From Chloroflexota bacterium (GTDB lineage: Bacteria; Chloroflexota; UBA4733), in NCBI GenBank assembly GCA_025449435.1, contig JANWJO010000224.1:1-8643 (forward strand): a DNA stretch of 8,643 bases, read 5' to 3'. This document shows, one piece after another, positions 1-6,092 of this stretch. Both the position numbers and the translations under genes were made by a program. How positions within the stretch are numbered: the stretch's first letter is position 1; the number at the start of each line of letters is the position of its first letter. The notes below the pieces were generated by a model. It was given only the letters and a program-made list of their open reading frames with translations, made no database searches and was not told the DNA's origin.

Positions 1-323
1 AGCCGGGCCGTGTCGGTGCTTTCCGTCGCAAAGGTGCGCATGACCGTGGCGCCAGTGACCGCCAGCGCCAATCGCGCTCGGCGATCCCGGTGCAACAGCA
101 TGCGGGCACTGCTGGCGCGTACCGCCGCCGAGGTGAGGCCCAGGGCCAGCGCTAAGTCCACAACCGAATACACGATCCCTTGATGGTGTGTGGCTCCCAG
201 CACCCAGGGTGGCACATTGGGCAACGGCGCCACGCGCGGCACTTGCTCGACCCCCGTCAGGTCGGCCAGCGGCACGCCAGCGGTCTCGCTGCCGAGCGAC
301 ACCATCACACAGCGCGTGGCCAT
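1..323 (-). CDS. CheW/PilI-like chemosensory adaptor, 3' end cut by window
   Basis: The first 107 residues of a CheW-domain protein are visible; the rest lies beyond base 1. CheW-family adaptors link a chemoreceptor to the CheA kinase at a membrane-associated array. The family signature is the stretch GVPLADLTGVEQVPR (residues 16-30) followed by LPNVPPWVLGATHHQGIV (34-51) and VVDLALALG (54-62), matching the CheW pattern of a conserved proline-glycine loop, a G-x-V strand and a V-x-D-L strand. The Arg-Gly usually found before the second strand is His-Gln-Gly here (46-49), so the fit is clear but divergent. The ATG overlaps the stop of the upstream PilH-like gene as TAATG, which indicates translational coupling and fixes the start. 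Position after PilG- and PilH-like regulators suggests a PilI role, by inference. A CheW-like domain within a longer protein is also possible because the end is missing. Confidence 0.85.
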   Translation of the reverse strand, partial: MATRCVMVSLGSETAGVPLADLTGVEQVPRVAPLPNVPPWVLGATHHQGIVYSVVDLALALGLTSAAVRASSARMLLHRDRRARLALAVTGATVMRTFATESTDTAR

Positions 324-688
324 TAGTGCAGCAACTTCCGCACATGGAAAAGGAGGGTTGCGCCCGCAAACGGCTTGGTGAGATAGACGTCGGCCCCCTG
401 CTTCAGGCCCCACAACTCATCAGTCCGTTCGGACTTGGACGTGAGCAGGATGATCGGAATATGCGGCATCGTGGGATCGTTCTTGATGGTTCGACACACC
501 TGGAAGCCGTTGCGCTTGGGCATCACCACATCCAGCACCACTAGCATTGGGTGTTGTTCCCGCACGATGCGCAACGCCTCTTCGCCGTCGCTGGCCGTCA
601 CAACATCGAAGCCCCCTTGGAGCAGCGGCGCCGTCATCAGCGCCAGGTCGGTGGGACTATCATCAACAACTAGTACTTTGGCAGCCAC
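323..688 (-). CDS. PilH-like single-domain response regulator (CheY family)
   Basis: This is a 121-aa stand-alone receiver domain with no output domain. The acidic pair is D9-D10, the phospho-acceptor is D53 in VVLDVVMP, the switch Thr is T83 in IILLTSK, and the invariant Lys is K105 in LTKPF. The segment KRNGFQVCRTIKNDP (58-72) and ERTDELWGLKQGA (87-99) resemble PilH of the Pil-Chp twitching pathway rather than flagellar CheY. In that family the phosphorylated receiver acts on type IV pilus motors or works as a phosphate sink. The start is GTG with a strong GGGAGGG ribosome site 4 nt upstream. It lies 29 nt after the PilG-like gene and its TAA stop shares a base with the ATG of the CheW gene, so all three are probably one transcript. 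PilH assignment rests on motif likeness and gene order. Confidence 0.9.
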   Translation of the reverse strand: MAAKVLVVDDSPTDLALMTAPLLQGGFDVVTASDGEEALRIVREQHPMLVVLDVVMPKRNGFQVCRTIKNDPTMPHIPIILLTSKSERTDELWGLKQGADVYLTKPFAGATLLFHVRKLLH

Positions 689-692
689 AGCA

Positions 693-699
693 CCCTCCC
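693..699 (-). promoter_or_regulatory. Ribosome binding site for the PilH-like gene
   Basis: GGGAGGG read on the minus strand ends 4 nt before the GTG at 688. It supports that GTG as the start. Another GTG five bases upstream (691-693) overlaps the G-run and is out of frame. Confidence 0.6.
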
Positions 700-717
700 T
701 TCGAGTTGGTCAACGGC

Positions 718-1137
718 CTACTTCGGCGCACTCGGGCGCGCAAACGTAAACGGCGTCCGGGTCGTCGGACGCGCGAGGTGCTTGCGCACGCACTTCACGA
801 GTTCGTCGGGGTCGAACGGCTTGGTGAGGTATTCCGTGGACCCAGCCAGGCGGCCGCGTAACTTGTCAAACAGGCCATCTTTGCCGCTTAACATAACGAT
901 AGGTAGCTTTTTGTAGTCGGGGTTCTTGCGCACGATCTGGCAGATCTGGTAGCCGTCCATGCGGGGCAGCATGATGTCGAGCAAAATCAAGTCTGGGCTC
1001 TCATCGGCGATGATGGCCAGTGCGGCGAGCCCATCGGGGGCGCCTAACACCCGGATTTTCTCGCGCTTGAGCGTAAGTTCCACCACCTTACGGATCGTGG
1101 GGCTGTCATCCACCACGAGAACCGTTTGTTCGTGCAC
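718..1137 (-). CDS. PilG-like single-domain response regulator (CheY family)
   Basis: This 139-aa receiver has acidic residues D10-D11, phospho-acceptor D54 in ILLDIMLP, switch residue S84 in VMLSGKDG and Lys K106 in LTKPF. The combination PRMDGYQICQIVRKNP (58-73) and SGKDGLFDKLRGRLAGSTEYLTKPF (84-108) closely follows the PilG signature, in which a KDGLFDK-type segment replaces the usual helix-4 start. Known PilG proteins take phosphate from the CheA-like kinase ChpA and promote pilus extension. About 17 basic, Pro/Thr-rich residues trail the domain (123-139) and look unstructured. The start is GTG, placed 7 nt after GAGGAG; an ATG five bases upstream is out of frame and sits only 2 nt from that site. 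The gene follows the DUF4388 gene by 21 nt. Family assignment is firm; the specific PilG role is inferred. Confidence 0.92.
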   Translation of the reverse strand: MHEQTVLVVDDSPTIRKVVELTLKREKIRVLGAPDGLAALAIIADESPDLILLDIMLPRMDGYQICQIVRKNPDYKKLPIVMLSGKDGLFDKLRGRLAGSTEYLTKPFDPDELVKCVRKHLARPTTRTPFTFARPSAPK

Positions 1138-1144
1138 TGCATTA

Positions 1145-1150
1145 CTCCTC
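1145..1150 (-). promoter_or_regulatory. Ribosome binding site for the PilG-like gene
   Basis: GAGGAG on the minus strand, in the 21-nt gap after the DUF4388 gene, stands 7 nt before the GTG start. The spacing favours GTG at 1137 over the out-of-frame ATG at 1142-1140. Confidence 0.6.
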
Positions 1151-1158
1151 GTAGCTGG

Positions 1159-2352
1159 TTACGCGACTTGCGGAAAGTGCTCGCGCCGGGCGGCGGCCCA
1201 CTCAGGATCGATCAGCCCTGGCCCCGAGGTGATGTTCGTCTGAATCGCAGACTCCAACTCCAAAAAGAACGCCGCCACCGTACCGCGCAAGCTATCCGCC
1301 ACGTGCCGGTCGACCAACTGTTCGTCCACGATGTGGATAGCCACACTGGTGATAAGCGCATACACGCCGCAAGCGATCTGGGCATAAAACAACTCACGCG
1401 AGTTGCCGCCCACCGTGCGATAGCTGGTGAGCAGGTCGCCACTGTCAAACATGCCTTCCGAATAGGTCAGCAGGTCGAGCGCTTCATAGCGCTGCTGGAA
1501 GCTGCGCAGGGTCCGCTGGATCCACGCTCGGGCCGTGTCGCGCTCGTGCTCGGGGCGCAACGTGGTTTGCGTGGCGAACGCTGAGAGCGTTTCCAGCAGC
1601 GAACTAATGAGCTGCAGCGTACGCCGCTCCTGATTGCGCTGTTTCATGACGGCGGCCAAGCGCGTCTGCAGAGCCAGTATCCGGATGGTCAGTGCCTCTT
1701 CGATCTGCTGGTCTAACTGCACCTGAGCGGGAGCTACTGCTTCGTGGCGCTGCTCCTGCACCAGCTTGGCCTCGAGGAGCCCTTGTGCTTCTCGCGCCAC
1801 GTCCAGATCGGGGGCATGCAACTGACGAGCAATTTCTCCCAATGGGATCCGCGCCCCGGTGAGGGCATACACCCCCCGTGCCAGGGGCGACATCGAGGCG
1901 ATCTGGCTTTCTGTTGCCGGCTCGGTCTGTATGAGCACGGCACCCGTCCCCGGCACGCTTTCGCCCGCTTGCCGCCACTCGTCGATGACACGAACGGCGT
2001 CGATCAGCAAGCTGTCTAGATCAAACTGATGCGGCCACCACACATCATCAGAGGTCGCTTCAAAGGTGGCCGTGCCCGATTTCCAACTTAAAACGGCAAC
2101 AAGGACGCGCTGGATGTCGGCACGCAGCAGGCGCACTTGGGCATCGACAGGCAAGGCCGTCAATTCATCAAGTTCGAGCCCCGTGCCAAAGTCGCCTTGC
2201 GTTACGCGGCCGTGTGCCAGTTGCAGACGGGCGTTGACGCCGCCGCCACTGAGATACAGCATTCCCGAGCGGCCACCAAGGCAGAGCATTTGCAGCACTT
2301 CCGATGCACCGAACTGCTCCTGGTCGCCGAACGGAACCTTGTGCGTTACCAC
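1159..2352 (-). CDS. DUF4388 (PATAN-type) protein with helical C-terminal half
   Basis: A 397-aa soluble protein with no signal peptide or membrane segment. Residues about 10-130 match the DUF4388/PATAN pattern: FGASEVLQMLCLGGRSGMLYLS (14-35), a strand-turn AHGRVTQGDFGTGLELDELTAL (46-67), then VLVAVLSWKSGTATFE (83-98). Residues 150-200 look like a winged-helix tail (MSPLARGVYALTGARIPLGEIARQL, then a GLLEAKLVQ helix). A Gln/Arg-rich probable coiled coil covers 210-250. The last 145 residues are mostly helical and match nothing I recognise. PATAN domains occur in cyanobacterial phototaxis regulators fused to a receiver; here no receiver is attached, but two receiver genes follow directly. It probably acts as a partner or output of the PilG/PilH pathway (inference). 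The start is GTG after a weak GGTGA; an in-frame TGA 18 nt upstream rules out a longer form. Confidence 0.85.
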   Translation of the reverse strand: MVTHKVPFGDQEQFGASEVLQMLCLGGRSGMLYLSGGGVNARLQLAHGRVTQGDFGTGLELDELTALPVDAQVRLLRADIQRVLVAVLSWKSGTATFEATSDDVWWPHQFDLDSLLIDAVRVIDEWRQAGESVPGTGAVLIQTEPATESQIASMSPLARGVYALTGARIPLGEIARQLHAPDLDVAREAQGLLEAKLVQEQRHEAVAPAQVQLDQQIEEALTIRILALQTRLAAVMKQRNQERRTLQLISSLLETLSAFATQTTLRPEHERDTARAWIQRTLRSFQQRYEALDLLTYSEGMFDSGDLLTSYRTVGGNSRELFYAQIACGVYALITSVAIHIVDEQLVDRHVADSLRGTVAAFFLELESAIQTNITSGPGLIDPEWAAARREHFPQVA

Positions 2353-2406
2353 TCGTGTTTCACCAACAAGTCATGCTCTGCTGCCCACTACTGGGGGCAA
2401 TCCTAC

Positions 2407-2465
2407 GGACACAGGTCCTGCCTTTCTATCCCCCACCAGCGCTACCATATGGCTAGGACTTGTCC
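2407..2465. repeat. Pair of GGAC-GTCC dyads, possible operator
   Basis: GGACACAGGTCC (2407-2418) and GGACTTGTCC (2456-2465) share the same 4-bp arms with spacers of 4 and 2 nt, and their left edges lie 49 nt apart. Two similar dyads between divergent genes could bind a regulator. The arms are short and spacer lengths differ, so chance is a real alternative. Confidence 0.25.
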
Positions 2466-2473
2466 GGCGGGTT

Positions 2474-2490
2474 GGCGAACACGCTTCGCC
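2474..2490. repeat. Short inverted repeat (6-bp stem, 5-nt loop)
   Basis: GGCGAA and TTCGCC flank the loop CACGC. No T-run follows in either direction, so it is not a standard terminator. It may be a 5' leader hairpin or part of an operator ahead of the glucoamylase gene. Confidence 0.35.
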
Positions 2491-2587
2491 GGCCGATTGG
2501 TGACGAGGAAGTCGGGGCACGTGCGCCGCTGCGTTACTGTGTAGGGTGCAAGCCAGTCAGTCTGCGATGAACGCGCACGCACTCAGA

Positions 2588-2594
2588 GAAGGAG
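2588..2594 (+). promoter_or_regulatory. Ribosome binding site for the glucoamylase gene
   Basis: GAAGGAG ends 12 nt before the ATG at 2607. The spacing is on the long side, but no other in-frame start lies closer, and the GH15 N-terminal homology begins shortly after this ATG. Confidence 0.55.
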
Positions 2595-2606
2595 CGAACC
2601 AACGGT

Positions 2607-4991
2607 ATGTCTGGGCAGAGTGCGCCAGGGGCACCTGGCTCGGAACCTCGCTGGACCACGAGTCGCAAGAGCGGCGTCGGCACCGCATTCTCCAGTGGGT
2701 CACGCCTTTGGTTTACGGTGTCTCATGGCGTACTCAATGAGATCTACTACCCACGCACCGACCTGGCGAACACCCGCGATGCAGAATTTATTGTGACCGG
2801 TAAAGGCTTCTTTTCGGAAGAGAAGAGGGACACCCAGTCCGATTTTGAGCAGCTCGACCCCTGGGCGCCCGCCTACCGCCTCACCAACACTTGCTTGCGC
2901 GGCAACTATCGCATTGTGAAAGAGCTCGTGAGCGATCCCGAACGCAGTGCCATCCTGCAGCGCGTCGCGTTTCACCCACTCATTGGTCTCGCCACCGATT
3001 ACAGCATCTACTACCTTGTCTCACCGCACATTCTGAATCACGGACGCGATAACAGCGCTAGGGTGGCTGACCATGAGGGCATCCCCATGCTGTTTGCCAC
3101 GCGTAGCGGTATCCATATGGCAGTCGCCTGTGACACCGGCTTCTTGGTGCGCTCGGTGGGTTTTGTGGGCACGTCCGACGGCTGGCACGAACTGGTCCAC
3201 AACGGCCGTATCACCGATTCCTATACCAATGCCGACCACGGCAACGTGGCGCTGACCGCACAAGTAGCTTTGCCAGCGAGTGGCACCTTCACGGTCGCCA
3301 TGGCGTTCGCTGCCACGCCCGGTGAGGCGGCGCAACAAGCGCGGGCCGCACTGCTCAAAGGGTTCGATCAATCCCTGGCACAGTATGTCCAGACGTGGCA
3401 CAACGCCACCCGTGGCGTCCGCCTCCTGCACGAGCAATCCAATGACGGTGGCCGGCTGTTCCGTGCCAGTGCTATCACCCTCCTGACTCATATGGACAAG
3501 AGTGTGCCCGGGGCTACCGTCGCGTCGCTGTCCATTCCCTGGGGCGATATCAAGGGTGACGGTGACTTGGGCGGATATCACCTAGTGTGGGCGCGTGACC
3601 TGGTGGAATCTGCCACAGCCCGTCTGGCCATCGGCGACGCCGAACGCGCCTGGCAGGCTTTCCTGTACCTCGCCAGTATCCAGCGTGAGGACGGCAGCTG
3701 GCCGCAGAACAACTGGCTGGATGGCGAGCCGTACTGGCCAGGCGTGCAATTGGATGAGACCGCGTTCCCCATCATCCTCGCCTGGCGCTTACAAGGCGAA
3801 GCCGCGGCGCGTGGATTTTCCCTGTGGCCCATCGTGCGTAAGGCCGCCTCTTTCCTGGCGCGCAGCGGCCCGGTGACCCCAGAAGAGCGGTGGGAGGAGG
3901 ATGGTGGCTACAGCCCGTCGACGCTTGCCGCCTGCATTGCGGCGCTGGTGTGTGCCGCGGACTTCGCCCGCCAGGCAGGCGAACTCAACGATGCGCTGTA
4001 CCTGGAATGGGTAGCCGATTGGTGGGCCAGCAAGATCGACGATTGGACCTTCACGACCACCGGCAGCTTGCTCCCAGGTCACACCGAATACTTCGAGCGG
4101 TTGGGCGTGCCCGTATTCCCGATGGATGGCTCTGGCGTCGAGGCGCCGGAGTTCGTGCCCATCCGCAACCTTCCGTCGAACGAGCAGCAGAGCTACCCGG
4201 CCAAAGACGTGATCGACACCGGTTTCCTAGAACTCGTGCGCTACGGCGTGCGCCGCGCCGACGACCCACGCATCGTGTCGTCGCTGGCGGTGGTGGATGC
4301 CTTGCTGCGCGTCGAGCTCCCGTGTGGCCCCTGCTGGCATCGCTATAACCACGATGGCTACGGCGAGCGGTCGGATGGCTATCCCTTCGATGGTGCGGGC
4401 GTCGGGCGCGTCTGGCCGCTGCTCACCGGCGAGCGCGGGCACTACGAACTCGCTGCCGGCAACATCAACGAAGCTCGCCGCTTGCTGCACGCTATGGAGT
4501 GTTTCGCTAATGAGGGGGGACTGCTGCCCGAGCAGCTCTGGGACAACCCGAACATACCGGAGCGGGAGCTCGAGTTCGGGCGGCCATCTGGCTCCGCCAT
4601 GCCGCTGGTGTGGGCGCACGCCGAGTATCTCAAGCTCTTGCGCAGCATCACCGATGGCAAAGTGTTCGACGTGCTGGCGCCCGTGGTACAGCGTTATGCG
4701 ACCGGGGTGCCGCCTGCGCGCACCGTCTGGCGATTCAACCACAAAACCACCACTATGCCGTTGGGCGAGCCACTGCGTATTGAGGTCAACGCGGCCGCAC
4801 TGATGCGCTGGACAACTGATGGCTGGGCTACACACACCGACACCACCGCCACATACAGCGGCCTGGAATCCTGGTACATCGACATGCCCGCCGCCGTTGG
4901 CAACCGGCCCTGTACCGTGGAGTTCACCTTCTACTGGCTCGACGCCGAGCACTGGGAAGGCACAAACTTTCTCGTCGTCGTCGGTGCATAG
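2607..4991 (+). CDS. GH15 glucoamylase-family glycoside hydrolase
   Basis: This 794-aa enzyme releases glucose from non-reducing ends of alpha-glucans by inverting hydrolysis. Residues 20-270 form the N-terminal beta-sandwich of bacterial GH15 proteins (GVGTAFSSGSRLWFTVSHG at 23-41, EIYYPR at 45-50). The (alpha/alpha)6 catalytic barrel spans about 285-685: GGYHLVWARDL (322-332), DGSWPQNNWLDG (362-373) and QLDETAFPI (381-389). The predicted general acid is E430 in RWEEDGGYSP and the base E642 in LLPEQLWD, placed by analogy with fungal and clostridial glucoamylases. Residues 700-794 are a C-terminal beta-rich domain seen in many long bacterial homologues. There is no signal peptide, so a cytoplasmic role on glycogen or imported dextrins is likely. 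Glucodextranase or trehalase specificity within GH15 cannot be excluded. It is divergent from the chemosensory operon and 105 nt upstream of a sugar isomerase gene. Confidence 0.95.
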   Translation: MSGQSAPGAPGSEPRWTTSRKSGVGTAFSSGSRLWFTVSHGVLNEIYYPRTDLANTRDAEFIVTGKGFFSEEKRDTQSDFEQLDPWAPAYRLTNTCLRGNYRIVKELVSDPERSAILQRVAFHPLIGLATDYSIYYLVSPHILNHGRDNSARVADHEGIPMLFATRSGIHMAVACDTGFLVRSVGFVGTSDGWHELVHNGRITDSYTNADHGNVALTAQVALPASGTFTVAMAFAATPGEAAQQARAALLKGFDQSLAQYVQTWHNATRGVRLLHEQSNDGGRLFRASAITLLTHMDKSVPGATVASLSIPWGDIKGDGDLGGYHLVWARDLVESATARLAIGDAERAWQAFLYLASIQREDGSWPQNNWLDGEPYWPGVQLDETAFPIILAWRLQGEAAARGFSLWPIVRKAASFLARSGPVTPEERWEEDGGYSPSTLAACIAALVCAADFARQAGELNDALYLEWVADWWASKIDDWTFTTTGSLLPGHTEYFERLGVPVFPMDGSGVEAPEFVPIRNLPSNEQQSYPAKDVIDTGFLELVRYGVRRADDPRIVSSLAVVDALLRVELPCGPCWHRYNHDGYGERSDGYPFDGAGVGRVWPLLTGERGHYELAAGNINEARRLLHAMECFANEGGLLPEQLWDNPNIPERELEFGRPSGSAMPLVWAHAEYLKLLRSITDGKVFDVLAPVVQRYATGVPPARTVWRFNHKTTTMPLGEPLRIEVNAAALMRWTTDGWATHTDTTATYSGLESWYIDMPAAVGNRPCTVEFTFYWLDAEHWEGTNFLVVVGA

Positions 4992-5040
4992 TTCGTGGCG
5001 TCCCAACACCTCTCCAGGTAAGGTGGCTCTGCCAGCGCAC

Positions 5041-5046
5041 TATACT
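5041..5046 (+). promoter_or_regulatory. Possible -10 element before the sugar isomerase gene
   Basis: TATACT matches five of six bases of the sigma-70 -10 consensus and lies 50 nt upstream of the GTG start, in the 105-nt gap after the glucoamylase gene. The expected -35 position (around 5018-5023) has no TTGACA-like sequence, so read-through from the glucoamylase gene is just as likely. Confidence 0.25.
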
Positions 5047-5085
5047 GGGCGCGTGCGGCGCACCTGACCAGCGCTGCAGATGCAT

Positions 5086-5090
5086 GAAGG
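5086..5090 (+). promoter_or_regulatory. Ribosome binding site selecting the GTG start of the isomerase
   Basis: GAAGG stands 6 nt before GTG at 5097. Two nearby ATG codons (5080 and 5084) are out of frame, so this site supports GTG. Confidence 0.5.
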
Positions 5091-5096
5091 TGTGCC

Positions 5097-5936
5097 GTGT
5101 ACACGAGCCTGAATCCAGCCATGCTCGGCGGGAAGTGTGATTTTGCTCAGACCATTGCACTGGCTGCGGGAGCCGGGTTCCAAGCCGTTGACCTGCCGAT
5201 GACGGAAGTGCTCGATCTGGCGATGCGCACCAGCACCGCCGCCGTTCGCCTCCAACTCAGCCAGGCCGGCCTCACGTCGGGGCCTTGGGGACTGCCGGTC
5301 GACTGGCGCGGCGACGAGCAGAAGTATCGTGCAGACCTGGCCGATCTGCCTCGTTACGCCGCCTTTGCCCAGCAGCTGGGCGCCTCGCGCGCCGCCACCT
5401 GGGTGTTGCCCGGCCAGAACGATCGCACCTTGCCCGAGCAGCACGACTTCCTGCTCACCCGTTTCCAGCCGGTGGCCGCGGTGCTAGCGGACCACGGCGT
5501 GCGTCTAGGTCTCGAGTTCATCGGACCCAAAACGTTGCGCGACCGCTTCACCTACCACTTCTACTACACTGCCCCCGCCATGCTCGCCTTCGCCCGCGAG
5601 ATCGGCCCCAACGTCGGGCTCCTCCACGACTGCTTCCACTGGTACACCTCCGGCGGCACGCTGGCAGAGCTCACTCAGCTCAATAACGCCGACGTCGTGA
5701 GCGTCCACATTAACGATGGCCAGCCGGGTCGCGGCCCTGAGACGCAGATCGACCAGGAGCGTGCATTGCCGGGCGAACATGGAGTCATCGACATCAAGGG
5801 ATATCTCCACGGCCTGCGTGCCATCAGCTACGACGGACCCATCACTGTGGAGCCGTTCAGCGCGCGCCTACGAGCCATGCCCATCGAGCAAGCCGTGGCC
5901 GAAACCGCCGCCGCCATACATAAGGTGATGAGCTAG
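5097..5936 (+). CDS. Sugar phosphate isomerase/epimerase-like TIM-barrel protein
   Basis: A 279-aa protein of the xylose isomerase-like/AP endonuclease 2 superfamily, which includes IolE, IolI and D-tagatose 3-epimerase. The expected divalent-metal quartet is intact: E140 in LGLEFIGPK, D178 in LLHDCFHWYTSG, H204 in VSVHINDG, and E252 in ITVEPFS. H181 and W182 follow the Asp as in sugar epimerases. The length is normal for the family, and no signal peptide or membrane segment is seen. The family interconverts ketoses or acts on inositol and keto-sugar intermediates, so the substrate cannot be read from the sequence. It lies on the same strand as the glucoamylase gene, suggesting a shared carbohydrate pathway, but the 105-nt gap leaves separate transcription possible. 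The TAG stop faces tsaD across a 156-nt convergent region. Confidence 0.85.
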   Translation: MYTSLNPAMLGGKCDFAQTIALAAGAGFQAVDLPMTEVLDLAMRTSTAAVRLQLSQAGLTSGPWGLPVDWRGDEQKYRADLADLPRYAAFAQQLGASRAATWVLPGQNDRTLPEQHDFLLTRFQPVAAVLADHGVRLGLEFIGPKTLRDRFTYHFYYTAPAMLAFAREIGPNVGLLHDCFHWYTSGGTLAELTQLNNADVVSVHINDGQPGRGPETQIDQERALPGEHGVIDIKGYLHGLRAISYDGPITVEPFSARLRAMPIEQAVAETAAAIHKVMS

Positions 5937-5940
5937 CTAC

Positions 5941-5982
5941 AAAAACTACCCCCCTGTAGTCCCCCCTTTGGCAGGGGGGACT
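5941..5982. terminator. Hairpin terminator in the convergent region
   Basis: AGTCCCCCC (5958-5966) and GGGGGGACT (5974-5982) form a perfect 9-bp stem around the loop TTTGGCA. On the minus strand, downstream of tsaD, a smaller CTAC/GTAG stem (5946-5959) follows and runs directly into TTTTT (complement of 5941-5945), giving a plausible end for the thiL-tsaD operon. On the plus strand no T-run follows, so for the isomerase transcript it may only act as a 3' stabilising stem. The C-run 5949-5954 can also pair with the same G-run, so alternative folds exist. Confidence 0.5.
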
Positions 5983-6027
5983 GGCTGCTGGAAGTATGGT
6001 GGCGAACCTCCATCGTGGAAACTCCCC

Positions 6028-6064
6028 TCCCCGAGCGGGGACGGGTGCCCTCGGGTCGCGGGGG
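6028..6064 (+). repeat. G-rich tract with hairpin and G-quadruplex pattern
   Basis: TCCCC (6028-6032) pairs with GGGGA (6037-6041) around GAGC. Starting from the same G-run, four runs of three or more G (6037-6040, 6043-6045, 6053-6055, 6060-6064) are separated by 2, 7 and 4 nt, fitting the G3+N1-7 quadruplex pattern. The tract lies between the terminator hairpin and the tsaD stop. Together with the 5958-5982 hairpin it resembles the dispersed C/G-rich intergenic repeats of many bacteria, but only one copy is visible here. Confidence 0.4.
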
Positions 6065-6092
6065 TGAGGTCCGTAAACTTGACCCATCTTTA

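Larger units (their letters stand above)
2353..2606. promoter_or_regulatory. Divergent intergenic region between the Pil-like operon and the glucoamylase gene
   Basis: This 254-nt region must carry promoters for both directions. I see no convincing -35/-10 pair on either strand. It does contain several short dyads: TGCCC/GGGCA arms at 2382-2399, two GGAC/GTCC dyads at 2407 and 2456, a CATATG at 2446-2451, and a GGCGAA/TTCGCC hairpin at 2474. The overlapping plus-strand open frames here have no family signature or ribosome site, so I treat the stretch as non-coding. Confidence 0.5.

Noticed and set aside
2066..2544. Overlapping plus-strand frames of 135-145 codons running from the DUF4388 N-terminus into the intergenic region
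   Set aside because: Most of their length is antisense to the DUF4388 domain, and they have no ribosome site or family signature. They end before the glucoamylase start.
3021..3581. 186-codon minus-strand frame inside the glucoamylase gene
   Set aside because: It is a shadow of the GH15 N-terminal domain; the GIGIGIG-like run and low-complexity content come from the reverse reading of the real gene.
4227..5009. 260-codon open frame antisense to the glucoamylase gene
   Set aside because: It mirrors the high-GC codon pattern of the GH15 gene, whose C-terminal catalytic and beta-rich domains are firmly coding here. Its own sequence shows no family motif.
5080..5086. ATG codons as starts of the sugar isomerase
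   Set aside because: Both ATGs (5080 and 5084) are out of frame with the conserved protein; GTG at 5097 has a ribosome site at normal spacing.
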